Shown here piece after piece: positions 41,481 through 50,844 of a DNA stretch of 64,000 nt. Positions within the stretch are counted from its first letter, which is position 1; each line of letters begins with the position of its first letter. The position numbers and the translations under genes are program-made. The stretch covers positions 107,382 to 171,381 of the forward strand of contig CAKSLI010000005.1 in assembly GCA_934466475.1 (NCBI GenBank), written 5' to 3'. The DNA is from an uncultured Oscillospiraceae bacterium (GTDB lineage: Bacteria > Bacillota > Clostridia > Oscillospirales > Ruminococcaceae). The notes beneath the pieces are model-generated. The model did no database searches. It was given only the letters and a program-made list of their open reading frames with translations, and had not been told where the DNA came from.

Positions 41481-42005
41481 TTGCAACAATTAATTGCTGA
41501 TCCTTTAAGCAGGCAAGAAATTGAAAGATTTGCTTGGGTTGTTCGGGAAATTGCTGACTATACAAACAAGTTACTTTTTCCTGTAGTTCATTTTACCGAA
41601 TTGGCATTACCGCAAATAGATCCCGGCTTTAACTTCATGGTTATGGACATAAAAGAGATGCCTGACAAATATGCGACTTACAATGCATTTAACAACACAA
41701 TGGAAGTTAGAGAGGATGTATATCAAAAAGCCATCGAGGGCGACGGTAGACAAAGATTCACAATTGCGCATGAACTTGGTCATTATTTCCTCCACAAGGA
41801 AGGTGTGAAACTTTGTAGAACAGATGGAAACTCAAGAGTGGTGTCGTACTTAGATCCAGAATGGCAAGCTAACACTTTTGCAAGTGCGTTGCTTATGCCG
41901 CCGAGAATGATTGAGGGATTATCTCCTCTTGAAATATCATTATCCTGCAAAACTTCAGCTCAAGCAGCTGAAATTGCATATAATAAAGCAAAAAAGCCAA
42001 GCTAA
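41481..42005 (+). CDS. ImmA/IrrE family metallopeptidase
   Basis: 174 residues with the zinc site FTIAHELGHYFLH (HExxH) and a downstream Glu-containing EWQANTFASALLMP segment that supplies the third ligand. The start is TTG at 41481 behind GAGGGGGG. It pairs with the upstream HTH repressor, its likely substrate. Confidence 0.9.
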   Translation: MQQLIADPLSRQEIERFAWVVREIADYTNKLLFPVVHFTELALPQIDPGFNFMVMDIKEMPDKYATYNAFNNTMEVREDVYQKAIEGDGRQRFTIAHELGHYFLHKEGVKLCRTDGNSRVVSYLDPEWQANTFASALLMPPRMIEGLSPLEISLSCKTSAQAAEIAYNKAKKPS

Positions 42006-42017
42006 CGCTCGGCTTTT
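41992..42017 (+). terminator. Terminator overlapping the end of the ImmA gene
   Basis: AAAAGCC-A-AGC-TAAC-GCT-C-GGCTTTT hairpin that includes the stop codon of the metallopeptidase gene; the T-run is short. Confidence 0.6.
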
Positions 42018-42144
42018 AGCACCAACTGCAAATCCAAAAGGATGTTCCAGCAAGTACTGATCTAGACAGTTAGTATTATACCACATTCTTTTCTGATTTG
42101 CAAGAGGTTTTATAAAAATTCTTGCGAAAGGAGAGGAACACTAT

Positions 42145-42261
42145 ATGTGGATTTTTACTACATATATCACCCAGAAGGATGGAACTCGCATCTATGCGAA
42201 AGACTATGGCAAGCGTGCATTCCATATTTGGGTTGACGGCACAAAGAAGAAAAAGAAGTAG
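42145..42261 (+). CDS. Small element-encoded basic protein
   Basis: 38 codons from the ATG at 42145 with AAAGGAGAGG upstream: begins MWIFTTYITQKDGTRIYAKD, contains YGKRAFHIWVDG and ends in a Lys-rich tail. Small proteins of this pattern (a Trp/Phe start, KDGTRIYA, YGKKAF) are common on Clostridial conjugative elements. Function is unknown. Confidence 0.65.
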   Translation: MWIFTTYITQKDGTRIYAKDYGKRAFHIWVDGTKKKKK

Positions 42262-42407
42262 TTAAAAAGTTGAGAGGGGCTGGACTCTCAAAATCTTTTT
42301 GCCTGGGCTTCGGCTCCAGAGATGTTATGTTTGTCATAAAGCTGTTTGATAATAGGCATTTTGAAAATGCTTGATTTTGTGCCACATTAGAAAGCGAGGT
42401 TTTTCCT

Positions 42408-42749
42408 ATGAAATTATTTAATGAAGTATACGATTATTGCCGAAATATTCTTCACAGTAACCCTATTGGTTTATTGACAACTGTAGAAGGAGGTTCTGTT
42501 CAAATATATGCTAATCCTGTCAATGTCCAAATTGCAGTTACTCCTGATAAATCAGAATATCCGACATTGAAGCTTGAATACCATGATAATATACATGAAT
42601 TTAGGATTGGTGTTGCAGAAAACGATAATGGGACTGTAATTTACAAGCAGAATTACTATTCATTAGATCAGGAAATCACTTGTATTATCAATGATATGTA
42701 TGGTGCTTATCTTCTAATAGATTCTGTTTCGATTCTCTTGAAGATGTAA
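42408..42749 (+). CDS. Hypothetical protein of the mobile element
   Basis: 113 residues with AGCGAGG upstream of the ATG. Predicted alpha/beta with a short hydrophobic stretch (GLLTTVEGGSVQIYANPVNV); no signal peptide and no recognised motif. The AT-rich codon use fits the element. The gap 42750-43028 holds only the TnpV fragment and a hairpin. Confidence 0.55.
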   Translation: MKLFNEVYDYCRNILHSNPIGLLTTVEGGSVQIYANPVNVQIAVTPDKSEYPTLKLEYHDNIHEFRIGVAENDNGTVIYKQNYYSLDQEITCIINDMYGAYLLIDSVSILLKM

Positions 42750-42921
42750 TTCACACTTTGAAACATTATACACCAGAATAGCAATAAACACGCTTACAAG
42801 AGTTTCCTTATAAGCGTGTTTTTCCATCTTGTTTAAAGGATAATTTTCTATTTCATTATTGCAGAACCTGCCAAATACTGCCGTTCTGCCACACCCATGT
42901 TTATCATCAACCTCTCCGTTA

Positions 42922-42972
42922 TACGTTGACCACGAGGTAATGGAGCAGATGGTGCTGCAATTCAGGGCATAA
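42922..42972 (+). pseudogene. Fragment duplicating the 3' end of tnpV
   Basis: In-frame YVDHEVMEQMVLQFRA then stop, against YVDHEIMEQMVLQFRV in the intact copy at 40509, followed by the same kind of terminator (ACAGACTCT..AGAGCCTGTTTTT). It marks a partial duplication or the scar of a second element. Confidence 0.75.
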
Positions 42973-43028
42973 GATACACTGCCCCGAAATATGAGAACAG
43001 ACTCTATGATTAAAAACAGAGCCTGTTT

Positions 43029-43274
43029 TTATGTGTTGTTATACTTGATTATATCACTCGGAGAACAGTTCAGAACATAACAAATCCGTGCCAAAACGTC
43101 TAAATCAAGCTTCTCAACCTTGTTTGAGTACCATTTGTTAATAACCTCAAATCGAGTGTTGGAAGCCTTTGCGAGATAATTCCTTGATAAACCACGCTTG
43201 TCCAAAATCTCTTTTAAGCAGACATCTATTTTACCATAATCTTTAATAGTTATGATAGTAATGGCATTTTCCAT
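43029..43274 (-). CDS. Small HTH (XRE-type) regulator
   Basis: 81 residues: LKEILDKRGLSRNYLAKASNT, then VINKWYSNKVEKLDLDVLARICYVLNC, an XRE HTH ending CSPSDIIKY. The ATG at 43274 has GGGGAG. It is divergent from the SLOG gene across 108 bases that contain GTTACT and AGTAAC inverted half-sites, so it may regulate both. Confidence 0.8.
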   Translation of the reverse strand: MENAITIITIKDYGKIDVCLKEILDKRGLSRNYLAKASNTRFEVINKWYSNKVEKLDLDVLARICYVLNCSPSDIIKYNNT

Positions 43275-43382
43275 ATTATCACTCCCCAATAACTATTATT
43301 CTATTATGATAGTTACTTGTTTGATAATATACATATTTGTGTGCTACTATGTATATAGTAACATTAAAAGGGAGCGATAAAT

Positions 43383-43820
43383 ATGGTGGCATCGTTTTTC
43401 GGACACAAAAATACTCCAAGTACAGTAAAGCCGCTCTTGAAGCATACTATTCAGCGATTGATAGCGGAATATGAGGATATATCTTTCCTTGTGGGCACAC
43501 ACGGGGCGTTTGATTTAATGGCACAGAGCGTTCTTAAAAGTGCTTTCGAACTATATCCAAATATTTCCTTGTACATTGTTCTTTCCTATATTCCTGTTGG
43601 CAAGAACAATGAGTGCAGTTTACCGACCCTTGTACCTGAAGACATTGAGAGCGTTCCAAAGCGCTTTGCAATTTCGTTTAGCAACAAGTATATGGTGAAC
43701 GAGTGCGGCATCGTTGTATGCTATATTGAACACGATTGGGGCGGCGCAGCGCAGTTCGTCGAGCGGGCACGGAAACAGGGCAAGGTAATAATTAACCTTG
43801 CAGAGGCTGACAAATTGTAA
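43383..43820 (+). CDS. SLOG-fold protein (YpsA/DUF1273-like)
   Basis: 145 residues. FFGHKNTPS at the N-terminus, a VGTHGAFDLMAQSVL glycine loop, a PEDIESVPKRFAISFSNKYMV stretch and the terminal CYIEHDWGGAAQFVERARKQG with KVIINL are typical of SLOG nucleotide-binding proteins of the YpsA kind. These are thought to bind nucleotide-derived ligands; no role on this element is known. RBS GGGAG. Confidence 0.8.
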   Translation: MVASFFGHKNTPSTVKPLLKHTIQRLIAEYEDISFLVGTHGAFDLMAQSVLKSAFELYPNISLYIVLSYIPVGKNNECSLPTLVPEDIESVPKRFAISFSNKYMVNECGIVVCYIEHDWGGAAQFVERARKQGKVIINLAEADKL

Positions 43821-43971
43821 AAATATATTGAATATAATGTGCTATAATATATTATGTGAAAGTATGATTGCTGTGGTATCTTGAAATATCATAATCAACA
43901 TAGAGTATGTGTTTCAAACTCACTCTATGCTACATTGAGGCACAAAGAATTATAGAAAGGGGTGTTATTAT

Positions 43972-44682
43972 ATGGCAAGCCCATCTTGTAAAGTAGCATA
44001 CAAGACTACTGCTATAAATAACAGGCGTTATCTTGGAAATAAGTATCGTCTGCTCCCTTTTATAAAAAGTGTTGTCGATGAAAACTGTATTGGAATTGAT
44101 GTGTTTGCGGACATCTTCGCAGGAACAGGCGCTGTTTCCTCTGCTTTTTTGGACAAGATGTTAATTACAAACGATATTCTTTATAGCAACTATATATGCA
44201 ATTTGGCTTGGTTTTCTTCCGAGAGGTTTTCAAAGCAGAAGATTGTTGACTTTATCCTACACTATAACTCGCTTGATATAGATGAAGAAAACTATATGAC
44301 GAAGAACTTTGCTGATACATATTTCAGTAGAGAGGATTGCAGTCGTATAGGATTTATCCGTCAAGACATTGAGGATGAGTTTCTTGCAGGCGCATTAAAT
44401 GAGCGTGAACGGGCAATACTGATTACTTCGCTCCTATACGCAATGGACAAAATCGCCAACACCTGCGGTCACTACGATGCATTTCGTCAAAGTGTAGAGT
44501 TTGACAGACATTTGGAACTTGCAGTACCTACTCCAAAGCAGAACAGAAGGAAAAATCAGTGCTTTAACGAGAATGCAAACGAGCTTGTCAATCGCATACA
44601 GGCAGATTTGGTGTATATTGATCCGCCCTACAATTCTCGGCAATACTGTGATACGTATCATTCCTTAGAGAAATGTGCATAA
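43972..44682 (+). pseudogene. Truncated D12-class adenine-specific DNA methyltransferase
   Basis: 236 residues. Motif I ADIFAGTGAVSSAFL binds AdoMet; the catalytic DPPY appears at YIDPPYNSRQYCDTYH near the end. The frame then stops after SLEKCA, whereas members of this class continue roughly 100 residues further. The missing C-terminal half suggests inactivation. It lies upstream of an N-terminally truncated AlwI-like endonuclease, and together they look like the outer ends of one restriction-modification locus whose middle was replaced. Confidence 0.8.
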
Positions 44683-44696
44683 AGGAACAGTGACAA

Positions 44697-44906
44697 ATGA
44701 CTATTAGCTGTGATAACTGCGTATGTTCAAAATGTGACTTATGGAAAAGCTGTAATGACAAAATCTACAATGTTGAGAATTGGTGTGATGTTTGTAATGA
44801 TATGGACATTGACCGCTGTTTTACGGCAGAATGCGATAAACTAAGATCAACCAGCAATTATTCAACACATCCATTGCAAATTCTATCAAAAGGTGATACT
44901 GTATGA
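44697..44906 (+). CDS. Small cysteine-rich protein
   Basis: 69 residues with AAAGGA ahead of the ATG. Eight cysteines cluster in residues 5-46 (CDNCVCSKC, CDVCNDMDIDRCFTAEC), suggesting metal binding. The stop overlaps the start of the HNH gene by 4 bases, so the two are translationally coupled. Family not recognised. Confidence 0.6.
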   Translation: MTISCDNCVCSKCDLWKSCNDKIYNVENWCDVCNDMDIDRCFTAECDKLRSTSNYSTHPLQILSKGDTV

Positions 44907-45631
44907 AAGATACATCATATCTCGCAGAGATTATTCGTGCATTAGAACAATTGGGCGGAGCTGCCTCTTTGGCAGAAATAAATGACCGAATATGCCAAAA
45001 TGGCACAATGCCATATATAAGAACAAATACTAATTGGAAAGATAATGTTCGAGCTACTATTCAGAGACATTGCAAATCAACTCGTTCATATAATGGTGCT
45101 TCAGACCTGTTTTATTCGGTTTATGGTTTAGGTGAAGGTTTTTGGGGATTAAAAAAATGCATAGATGATGTAGAACTTTCAAACGTAAATCCGATAGAAC
45201 AAAGGCAAATAGAACGTATAATTCAAAACGAAGAATTGGCTCAAACTGAAAAGGAAGCAATTATTCTATCAAGAAGAGGACAAGGCGAGTTCAGAAGAAA
45301 GATAATTGAAAAATATAAGTCATGTATTGTTACGGGTATCTCCGATAAACGCTTATTAGTTGCGAGCCATGTAAAACCTTGGAGAAGTGCAACAAATTTT
45401 GAAAGACTAAGTGGTGAAAATGGGCTATTGCTTTCCCCGTTGTATGACAAACTATTTGATTTGGGCTTAATCACTTTTAAAACAAATGGTTGTATTGCTG
45501 TATCTCCAAAATTATCAAATAGTGACAGAGAACGAGCGAATATTGATGAAACAACCTGTTTTATTAGTGATATATCCATGGAATTAAGGAACAATATTGA
45601 ATATCACAATGACATGATATTCCTTAAATGA
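44903..45631 (+). CDS. HNH endonuclease, restriction-enzyme-like
   Basis: 242 residues. An N-terminal winged-helix-like region (about 1-85, with NDRICQNGTMPYIRTNTNWKD) precedes a C-terminal HNH domain: GEFRRKIIEKYKSCIVTGI, LLVASHVKPWR (His), NGLLLSPLYDKLFDLGLITF. This is the HNH_2-type domain of stand-alone nucleases and some type II restriction enzymes. It lies between a truncated methyltransferase and a truncated AlwI-like endonuclease, so it may be a replacement restriction module. No intact cognate methylase is present. Confidence 0.8.
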   Translation: MKDTSYLAEIIRALEQLGGAASLAEINDRICQNGTMPYIRTNTNWKDNVRATIQRHCKSTRSYNGASDLFYSVYGLGEGFWGLKKCIDDVELSNVNPIEQRQIERIIQNEELAQTEKEAIILSRRGQGEFRRKIIEKYKSCIVTGISDKRLLVASHVKPWRSATNFERLSGENGLLLSPLYDKLFDLGLITFKTNGCIAVSPKLSNSDRERANIDETTCFISDISMELRNNIEYHNDMIFLK

Positions 45632-47470
45632 CATGGTTGGAGAAACAACAATAACATTCAGACGGAATACTATCTGTTTATGCAAGACAAGGGCTTTGTA
45701 GAAGGCGATGCAGGCAACAAGCCTAAAGATGCTTGTGAAAAGACGTCGGGACTGGTCGATATTGGATTGATTGATGACAACCGCCGTCTGACTGACGTTG
45801 GAAAATCTCTGCTTGCAATAAGCGAAAGCAATGACTTTAGTTCGGACAACCATTTCGAGATTCCCAAAGACAGCTTTATATATCTGAAACAGCTGCTTAA
45901 AACCTCTTGCGTGGTTGACGGTAATACAGTTAGACCGCTCATCGTGTTGCTTTATCTTCTCTCCAAATCGGGAGAGCTTTCAACAGATGAGTTTACATAC
46001 CTGCTGCCGCTTTGTACAAGTAAGGAAACTACTGATGAGATTATCATCAGTATCGACGAGATTAAGAATGGTCGTAAAACTGTTGATGACATAATCGTTT
46101 CAAGGCTGTTGTCAATGGACAACTACAAAGAAGCGTTGTCGCTGCTGTTGTCGCAGAAAAATGTTGATGAGAACTTGATTTGTGAAATAGGTATAAATAG
46201 AAAGAGTCGAAACTATGACAAAGCCTATTTTCCGCTTTACCAAGCCCTGCATAAGGTGTATATGGAGAAAGATAGGTCGGCTTTTGTTGAGGTTTTTGAC
46301 GCGGCAAAGAAGATACGCATAAGCAATTATTGGATAAAGTATCTTTTTGACACTAATTCCCGAGTTGCACTTGTAAGGAATGCTGAAGCCCATATCAAGC
46401 CTACCGATTTCGATAATGTTATTACAGAAAATGATTTCAAAACAGTCTTCTTTAAGCGTATGCAGCTGTTCAAGGCGAAGGCGACGCTGCGTGATTATTT
46501 TGACTTAAACCGTCGCTATTTCAAAACAAGCGATATTGTTCTGTTTGAGGATGGCAAAGTAAAGCTTGATGTTGTCCCCAAACACTTCTTTAAGTCGGTT
46601 ATAGAAAAACTGTATGAGCAAGCCTACACATCGTCTGACCGCTTGTACGATAACTGTGCTCTTGAGGAAATTGCAGATTGCCTTGTAATAAATGATGATA
46701 TTGTTATCAAGTGCATAAACGCGGAACTCGGTATCGGCACAACAACAATTGATAATGCGAGAGAAGCATTGGAGCGTGTCAGATACAGACGTTTCAAAAC
46801 GCTTATTGACAAGAAATTCTCCGATGACAATCTGATCGAACTGCTCACCTGCTTTGAAAACCGCAACGATGATGAAATCAGAAGAATGGTTACTGATAAC
46901 GCAGATGTTCCGACGATGTTTGAATATGTGCTTGGCGTATTGTGGTACAAAATCAGTGATTATCAAGGCAAAGTCCTTGACTATATGAAGCTCTCGCTGG
47001 ACGCTGACTTACTGCCTAAAACCCATGCATCAGGCGGCGAAGCTGATATTGTATATGAGTACGACCAGACGTCGTATTACCCCGAACACGCATTATTGTT
47101 GGAAGCTACTCTTGCCGACAGCTCCAATCAGCGGCGAATGGAAATGGAGCCTGTATCAAGACATCTCGGACAGCACTTGCTTCGCACAGGCAATCTGAAC
47201 TCCTACTGCGTATTTGCAACAGGGACATTGAATATAAATGTCATCGCCGATTTCAGAAGCAGAAAGTCAATTCCCTATTATGACCCGCAGGACTATTCAA
47301 AGAACGTTTCGGGAATGAAGATTATCCCCTTGCAGATTTCAGAGCTGAAAGCTATTTTAAAGGGCGGCAAGCATTATAAGGACTTGTATTCGCTCTTTGA
47401 CACGGCATTTAATTCGGATTTGCCGCCTCACGAGTGGTATGAGCAATGTATTTCTACGCATATATATTGA
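45632..47470 (+). pseudogene. 5'-truncated AlwI-family type II restriction endonuclease
   Basis: About 600 residues remain in an open frame that begins right after the HNH stop codon; the first ATG (45680) has no ribosome site and falls within homologous sequence. Family features: DNHFEIPKDSFIYLKQLLK, VDDIIVSRLLSMDNYKEAL and the C-terminal nuclease core GGEADIVYEYDQ..ALLLEATLADSS (PD-(D/E)XK type). Roughly 80-100 N-terminal residues appear missing. In intact systems this enzyme partners with D12 adenine methylases like the fragment at 43972. Confidence 0.75.
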
Positions 47471-47742
47471 TAGATATGGTTTAATGAAAAGCAAATAGAT
47501 TCACAAATTCCGCTGTATTTCATTTGTGGGGTCTGAAAAAATAACTGTGTAAACGCGAATAATCCCGAAAAACGCACCAAAGCTAAAAATGCAGCGAAAC
47601 AGGGCAACGCTGGAGAGTGGCCCGACGCGGCTGTAAGATATACGGTGAAGAGCAGCAGAGTCAGTTCGCTGCTTTTCATACTTCACCGGTATCTTCCAGC
47701 GGATAAACTCCGGGAGTTTGAGGGCGGAGCCCTCAATGGTTG

Positions 47743-49148
47743 TCATGCTGCAAATCTATCCTCAAAATAAATCGTGAACTGAGCGTAAGCCAGCCCCCAG
47801 TCGCGAACCGGTATGGTCCACTTCTTCGAAATCTCGGAAACGCTCATATAAACGACCTTGCGGATAGCGTCATCGGTCGGGAAAATCGACTTGGATTTAG
47901 TGAATTTCCTGACCATTCTATGGTAGCCCTCGACAGCATTCGTCGTGTATATTATCTTCCTGATCTCCTGCGGATATTCGAAAAATACAGTAAGTTCAGC
48001 CCAGTTTTTATCCCAGGATTTCAGAATATTCGGGTACTTCTTATTCCACTTCTCACGGAATTCTTCCTTCGCAAATTCGGCGTCATCGAGGTTCACAGCG
48101 CCGTAGATTTTCTTCAGATCAGCACATACTGCCTTACGATCCTTGTACGGTACGAACTTGCAGCTGTTGCGAATCTGGTGGACTATACAGAGCTGGTTCT
48201 TCGTCTTGGGGAAAACCGAGTTTATCGCATTACAGAGCCCTGTGAGGTTATCATGGCAGGCAATGAAAATGTCCTTAACGCCGCGGCTTTGGAGGTCAGA
48301 ACATATGCTTGCATAGAAGCTCGCGGACTCATTTTCCGATATCCAGGTGCCGAGGATTTCCTTATGACCCTCCATGTTTATACCCAGCACAGAGTACACG
48401 CATTTCGTGACAATTTTGTTATCCTTGCGCGAATTGAACACGATCCCATCGAAGAAAACTACCGGGTAAACTGCCTCCAGAGGACGGTTCTGCCACTCGT
48501 TGACCTCAGGCAGAATTTTGTCGGTTATCCGCGAAACCAGGCCTTGTGATATTTCGGTTCCGTAGATCTGCTTTAACGTATCTTCGATGTCACGCTGGGA
48601 TACACTGAACATAGCGAAGCGTATCAAATTCAGACCGGTGAGTTCGCTCGTTTGAACCGGTCGAATTTGATATGGTCAGTGTATCCCGTTGACATTTACC
48701 TTTCGAATACATCTGCATGATTTTCTGTTCAATTTCGTCGGTTCTTGTCTGTCGCTTTTCGATGACTTTAGGTTCAAAATCGCCGTTCCTGTCGTGCGGA
48801 ACAGCAATTTCGCACTCGCCATAGTCGCTGATTATCGTCTTTTTCCCGTAACCAATTCCGCCTGCTGCCCTATGTTGTGCGGCGTCCATGCCGAACTTTG
48901 GGGGCAGCTGCGCAAACATCCTGTTTGCGGCTGTAACCGGAGTTATTCCCGGCTTCAGAGTTCTTCTCGTAGCCTAGATGTTCGTCCATTTCAGCTTCGA
49001 GCATATTCTCTATCGTCCCGGCAAACAGCTTTTTCAGCTTCGCCTGAATGTCTACGGTGGCTCAGACCAACAAGTTGGTCTGGCAGTCTGCCATCAGCAG
49101 CTTCACCAGTTCAAGCTCTCGCTCGTCTAATCTGTGTGTTCTTTTCAT
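47743..49148 (-). pseudogene. IS256-family transposase, interrupted three times
   Basis: The C-terminal 280 residues (47743-48596) are intact IS256 transposase: SQRDIEDTLKQIYG, GIVFNSRKDNKIV, HDNLTGLCNAINSVFP (catalytic Asp), TTNAVEGYHRMVRKFTKSK (Glu). Further N-terminal pieces appear in the order expected (MKRTHRLDERELELVKLLM; LFAGTIENMLEAEMDEHLGY; GECEIAVPHDRNGDFEP). They are separated by insertions at about 49050-49085, 48850-48920 and 48597-48687, which cause stops or frameshifts. No functional protein is expected. Confidence 0.85.
48597..48687. repeat. 91-bp near-palindromic insertion in the transposase gene
   Basis: Starts GGGATACACTGA and ends TCAGTGTATCCC, a perfect 12-bp inverted repeat; inside, TATCAAATTC pairs with GAATTTGATA and ACCGGT with ACCGGT. 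It lies exactly between the SKG and SQRDIEDT codons of the IS256 transposase. Confidence 0.75.
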
Positions 49149-49217
49149 GTGCTCATACCTCACTTTCTGTGGGTATTATTAGCATTTACACGGTTCGGTA
49201 TTCAGACTCCATAATTA

Positions 49218-50216
49218 TTAACCTTTGTTTTCCAAAGTATTTCTGAAGCTGTCTGTTTCACTTAAATATCTAATGAGTTTGTTTTCCAGTTCCTTACTCC
49301 CGCTTTTCTCATACTCCTTGAGCATCTCCCCGGACCGAGCAACAAACTCATCATGCAGCGCCCTGTACTGCGCTTTTTCAGCCTCGGATAGCCTGTCCCA
49401 GCCTTTTTTCTTGTGCATGAAATTCTCAAAGCCGTACTTGACCCTCTGCCGTAGGTTAAAAACACCCTCGGAGCATTTCTCGCGGTAGACCGCCTTGCTG
49501 TTCTTCCTGCGGAGCAGCTTGCAATCCCCACAATACAGCGTGTTTTTGGACTTCGCAAGAAAATAGCTGCCGCAGAGCCTGCACTCAATGCAGAACAGCT
49601 TACGGCTTTCAAGAAAACGCAAATACTCCGTAAGAAACTGCGCAACATCTCCGCAGCCAAACCGAATAACACTCAAAATCTCCGTGTTCTGCGGAGATTT
49701 TTTCTTTTTCAGTGTGGTAAATGTGTCGCTGATAAGCGACTCCACCTCGCTGCGGAACTGTTCGCCAAGCTCTGCCCTGTCCGCCTGTTTCATTCCCAGA
49801 CCAAAACGGGCGTTCATGTACAAGTCGGTCACAGCCCTATACATTTTCAGAACGACCCTCGCGAGCAGACGAACGGGCGTGCTCTTGTCAACCTTGAAAA
49901 TGTAGTCAAGCGTGTTCAGCGTTTCGGCAACGCGGCTTTTGTTGGTGTTCTCATATTTGAGATTTGCGTAGAGCCTGTCCACCTGCTCCTGTATCTTCTC
50001 GGATTCAGAAAACGAGCTGCATAAATCAAGCGCGAATGTTCCGAGGGACTGACTGCGGAAGTATACGTCAAGCTCCTTGACAGCAAAATTCGGTGCGTCC
50101 GGGTTCTTCAGCGCCTTGTTTATGGTTTTCTCCGAGCCGCCGATCAGCGTTTCAGAATTGTCCGACAGCAGTAGAACTACCTCATAATCGCAGTTTATTT
50201 CGTATTTATTTTCCAT
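49218..50216 (-). CDS. Zinc-ribbon protein of unknown function (possibly DUF6076)
   Basis: 332 residues. Mostly helical N-terminal 190 residues, then a CIECRLCGSYF..YCGDC zinc ribbon (about 227-250) and a basic helical C-terminus (KKGWDRLSEAEKAQYRALHDEF). Proteins of this layout occur on Clostridial mobile elements; DUF6076 is my best guess and is not certain. It is divergent from the replication module across the iteron region at 50251-50462. Confidence 0.7.
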   Translation of the reverse strand: MENKYEINCDYEVVLLLSDNSETLIGGSEKTINKALKNPDAPNFAVKELDVYFRSQSLGTFALDLCSSFSESEKIQEQVDRLYANLKYENTNKSRVAETLNTLDYIFKVDKSTPVRLLARVVLKMYRAVTDLYMNARFGLGMKQADRAELGEQFRSEVESLISDTFTTLKKKKSPQNTEILSVIRFGCGDVAQFLTEYLRFLESRKLFCIECRLCGSYFLAKSKNTLYCGDCKLLRRKNSKAVYREKCSEGVFNLRQRVKYGFENFMHKKKGWDRLSEAEKAQYRALHDEFVARSGEMLKEYEKSGSKELENKLIRYLSETDSFRNTLENKG

Positions 50217-50250
50217 AATTATACACCAGCCTCAAAAAATTTTTCTTAAT

Positions 50251-50462
50251 ACAAGGATAAAGTATGCGTATTCAGCCGAATAGCGGCTGAACTTCAATAA
50301 TAATGAGCTTTCAATGCCGCATTACAATGCGGATTTTGCACTGCTCAAAATTACTTTTGGTGACTACAAGGATAATGTATAAAGCGGCAACAATCCGCGC
50401 TATAAAGCTAATTATCCAAATAACGAACAAGCGATTATTAGAATACTATCCTTGTAAAGTAT
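50251..50462. other. Putative replication origin or iteron region
   Basis: Three related 13-15 bp units: ACAAGGATAAAGTAT (50251-50265), ACAAGGATAATGTAT (50366-50380) and, inverted, ATACTATCCTTGT (50443-50455). Between them is a hairpin TTCAGCCG-AATAG-CGGCTGAA (50271-50291) and CCGCAT/ATGCGG. This gene-free 337-bp stretch precedes an HTH gene and a replication-initiator-like gene. Origin or operator function is inference. Confidence 0.5.
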
Positions 50463-50553
50463 AACACGACCTATTGCATTTGTCAACCCTTTGTGATAGA
50501 ATACCATCAACCGAAGTAATCTCGGAACAATATCGCACAAGGAGGTAACTTTT

Positions 50554-50844
50554 ATGACCAACGAAAAGAAAGAAGAAATTATCGCAGCAATGACAGGCTT
50601 ACTTGAACAGCTGACCAACAACGAACCGCCAAAAAACGAACCCTCCCATGCTCCCGAACAAGTGGTCGAAATGCTCACTATCAAGGAATGCACTGAGGCA
50701 GTCAAAGGTCTGAACGAATACACCGTAAGGCAGCTTGTTCTGCGCAAGGAACTGCCCTCCATCAGAACGGGTCAGGGAAAGCGCGGGAAAAAACTTGTCC
50801 CGAAAGCGGCACTGATGGCATATTTTACTGGAGGCAAGCTATGA
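50554..50844 (+). CDS. Excisionase/HTH_17-type DNA-binding protein
   Basis: 96 residues: a charged N-terminal helix, then a MerR-like excisionase fold (MLTIKECTEAVKGLNEYTVRQLV, then IRTGQGKRGKKLVPKAALMAYF). AAGGAGG upstream. It overlaps the following replication gene by 4 bases. It could act as recombination directionality factor or as a replication regulator. Confidence 0.8.
   Translation: MTNEKKEEIIAAMTGLLEQLTNNEPPKNEPSHAPEQVVEMLTIKECTEAVKGLNEYTVRQLVLRKELPSIRTGQGKRGKKLVPKAALMAYFTGGKL

Larger units (their letters stand above)
47529..49210 (-). mobile_element. Decayed IS256-family insertion sequence
   Basis: Related ends GGGTCTGAA..GTGTAAACGC..AATAAT (from 47529) and the inverted AATAAT..GTGTAAA..TTCAGACTCC (to 49210) bound one transposase gene on the minus strand. 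No 8-9 bp flanking duplication is visible. The transposase is broken by three small palindromic insertions. Confidence 0.78.

Noticed and set aside
48590..48919. 109-codon minus-strand frame as a separate gene
   Set aside because: It is an internal piece of the IS256 transposase extended by the inserted palindrome.
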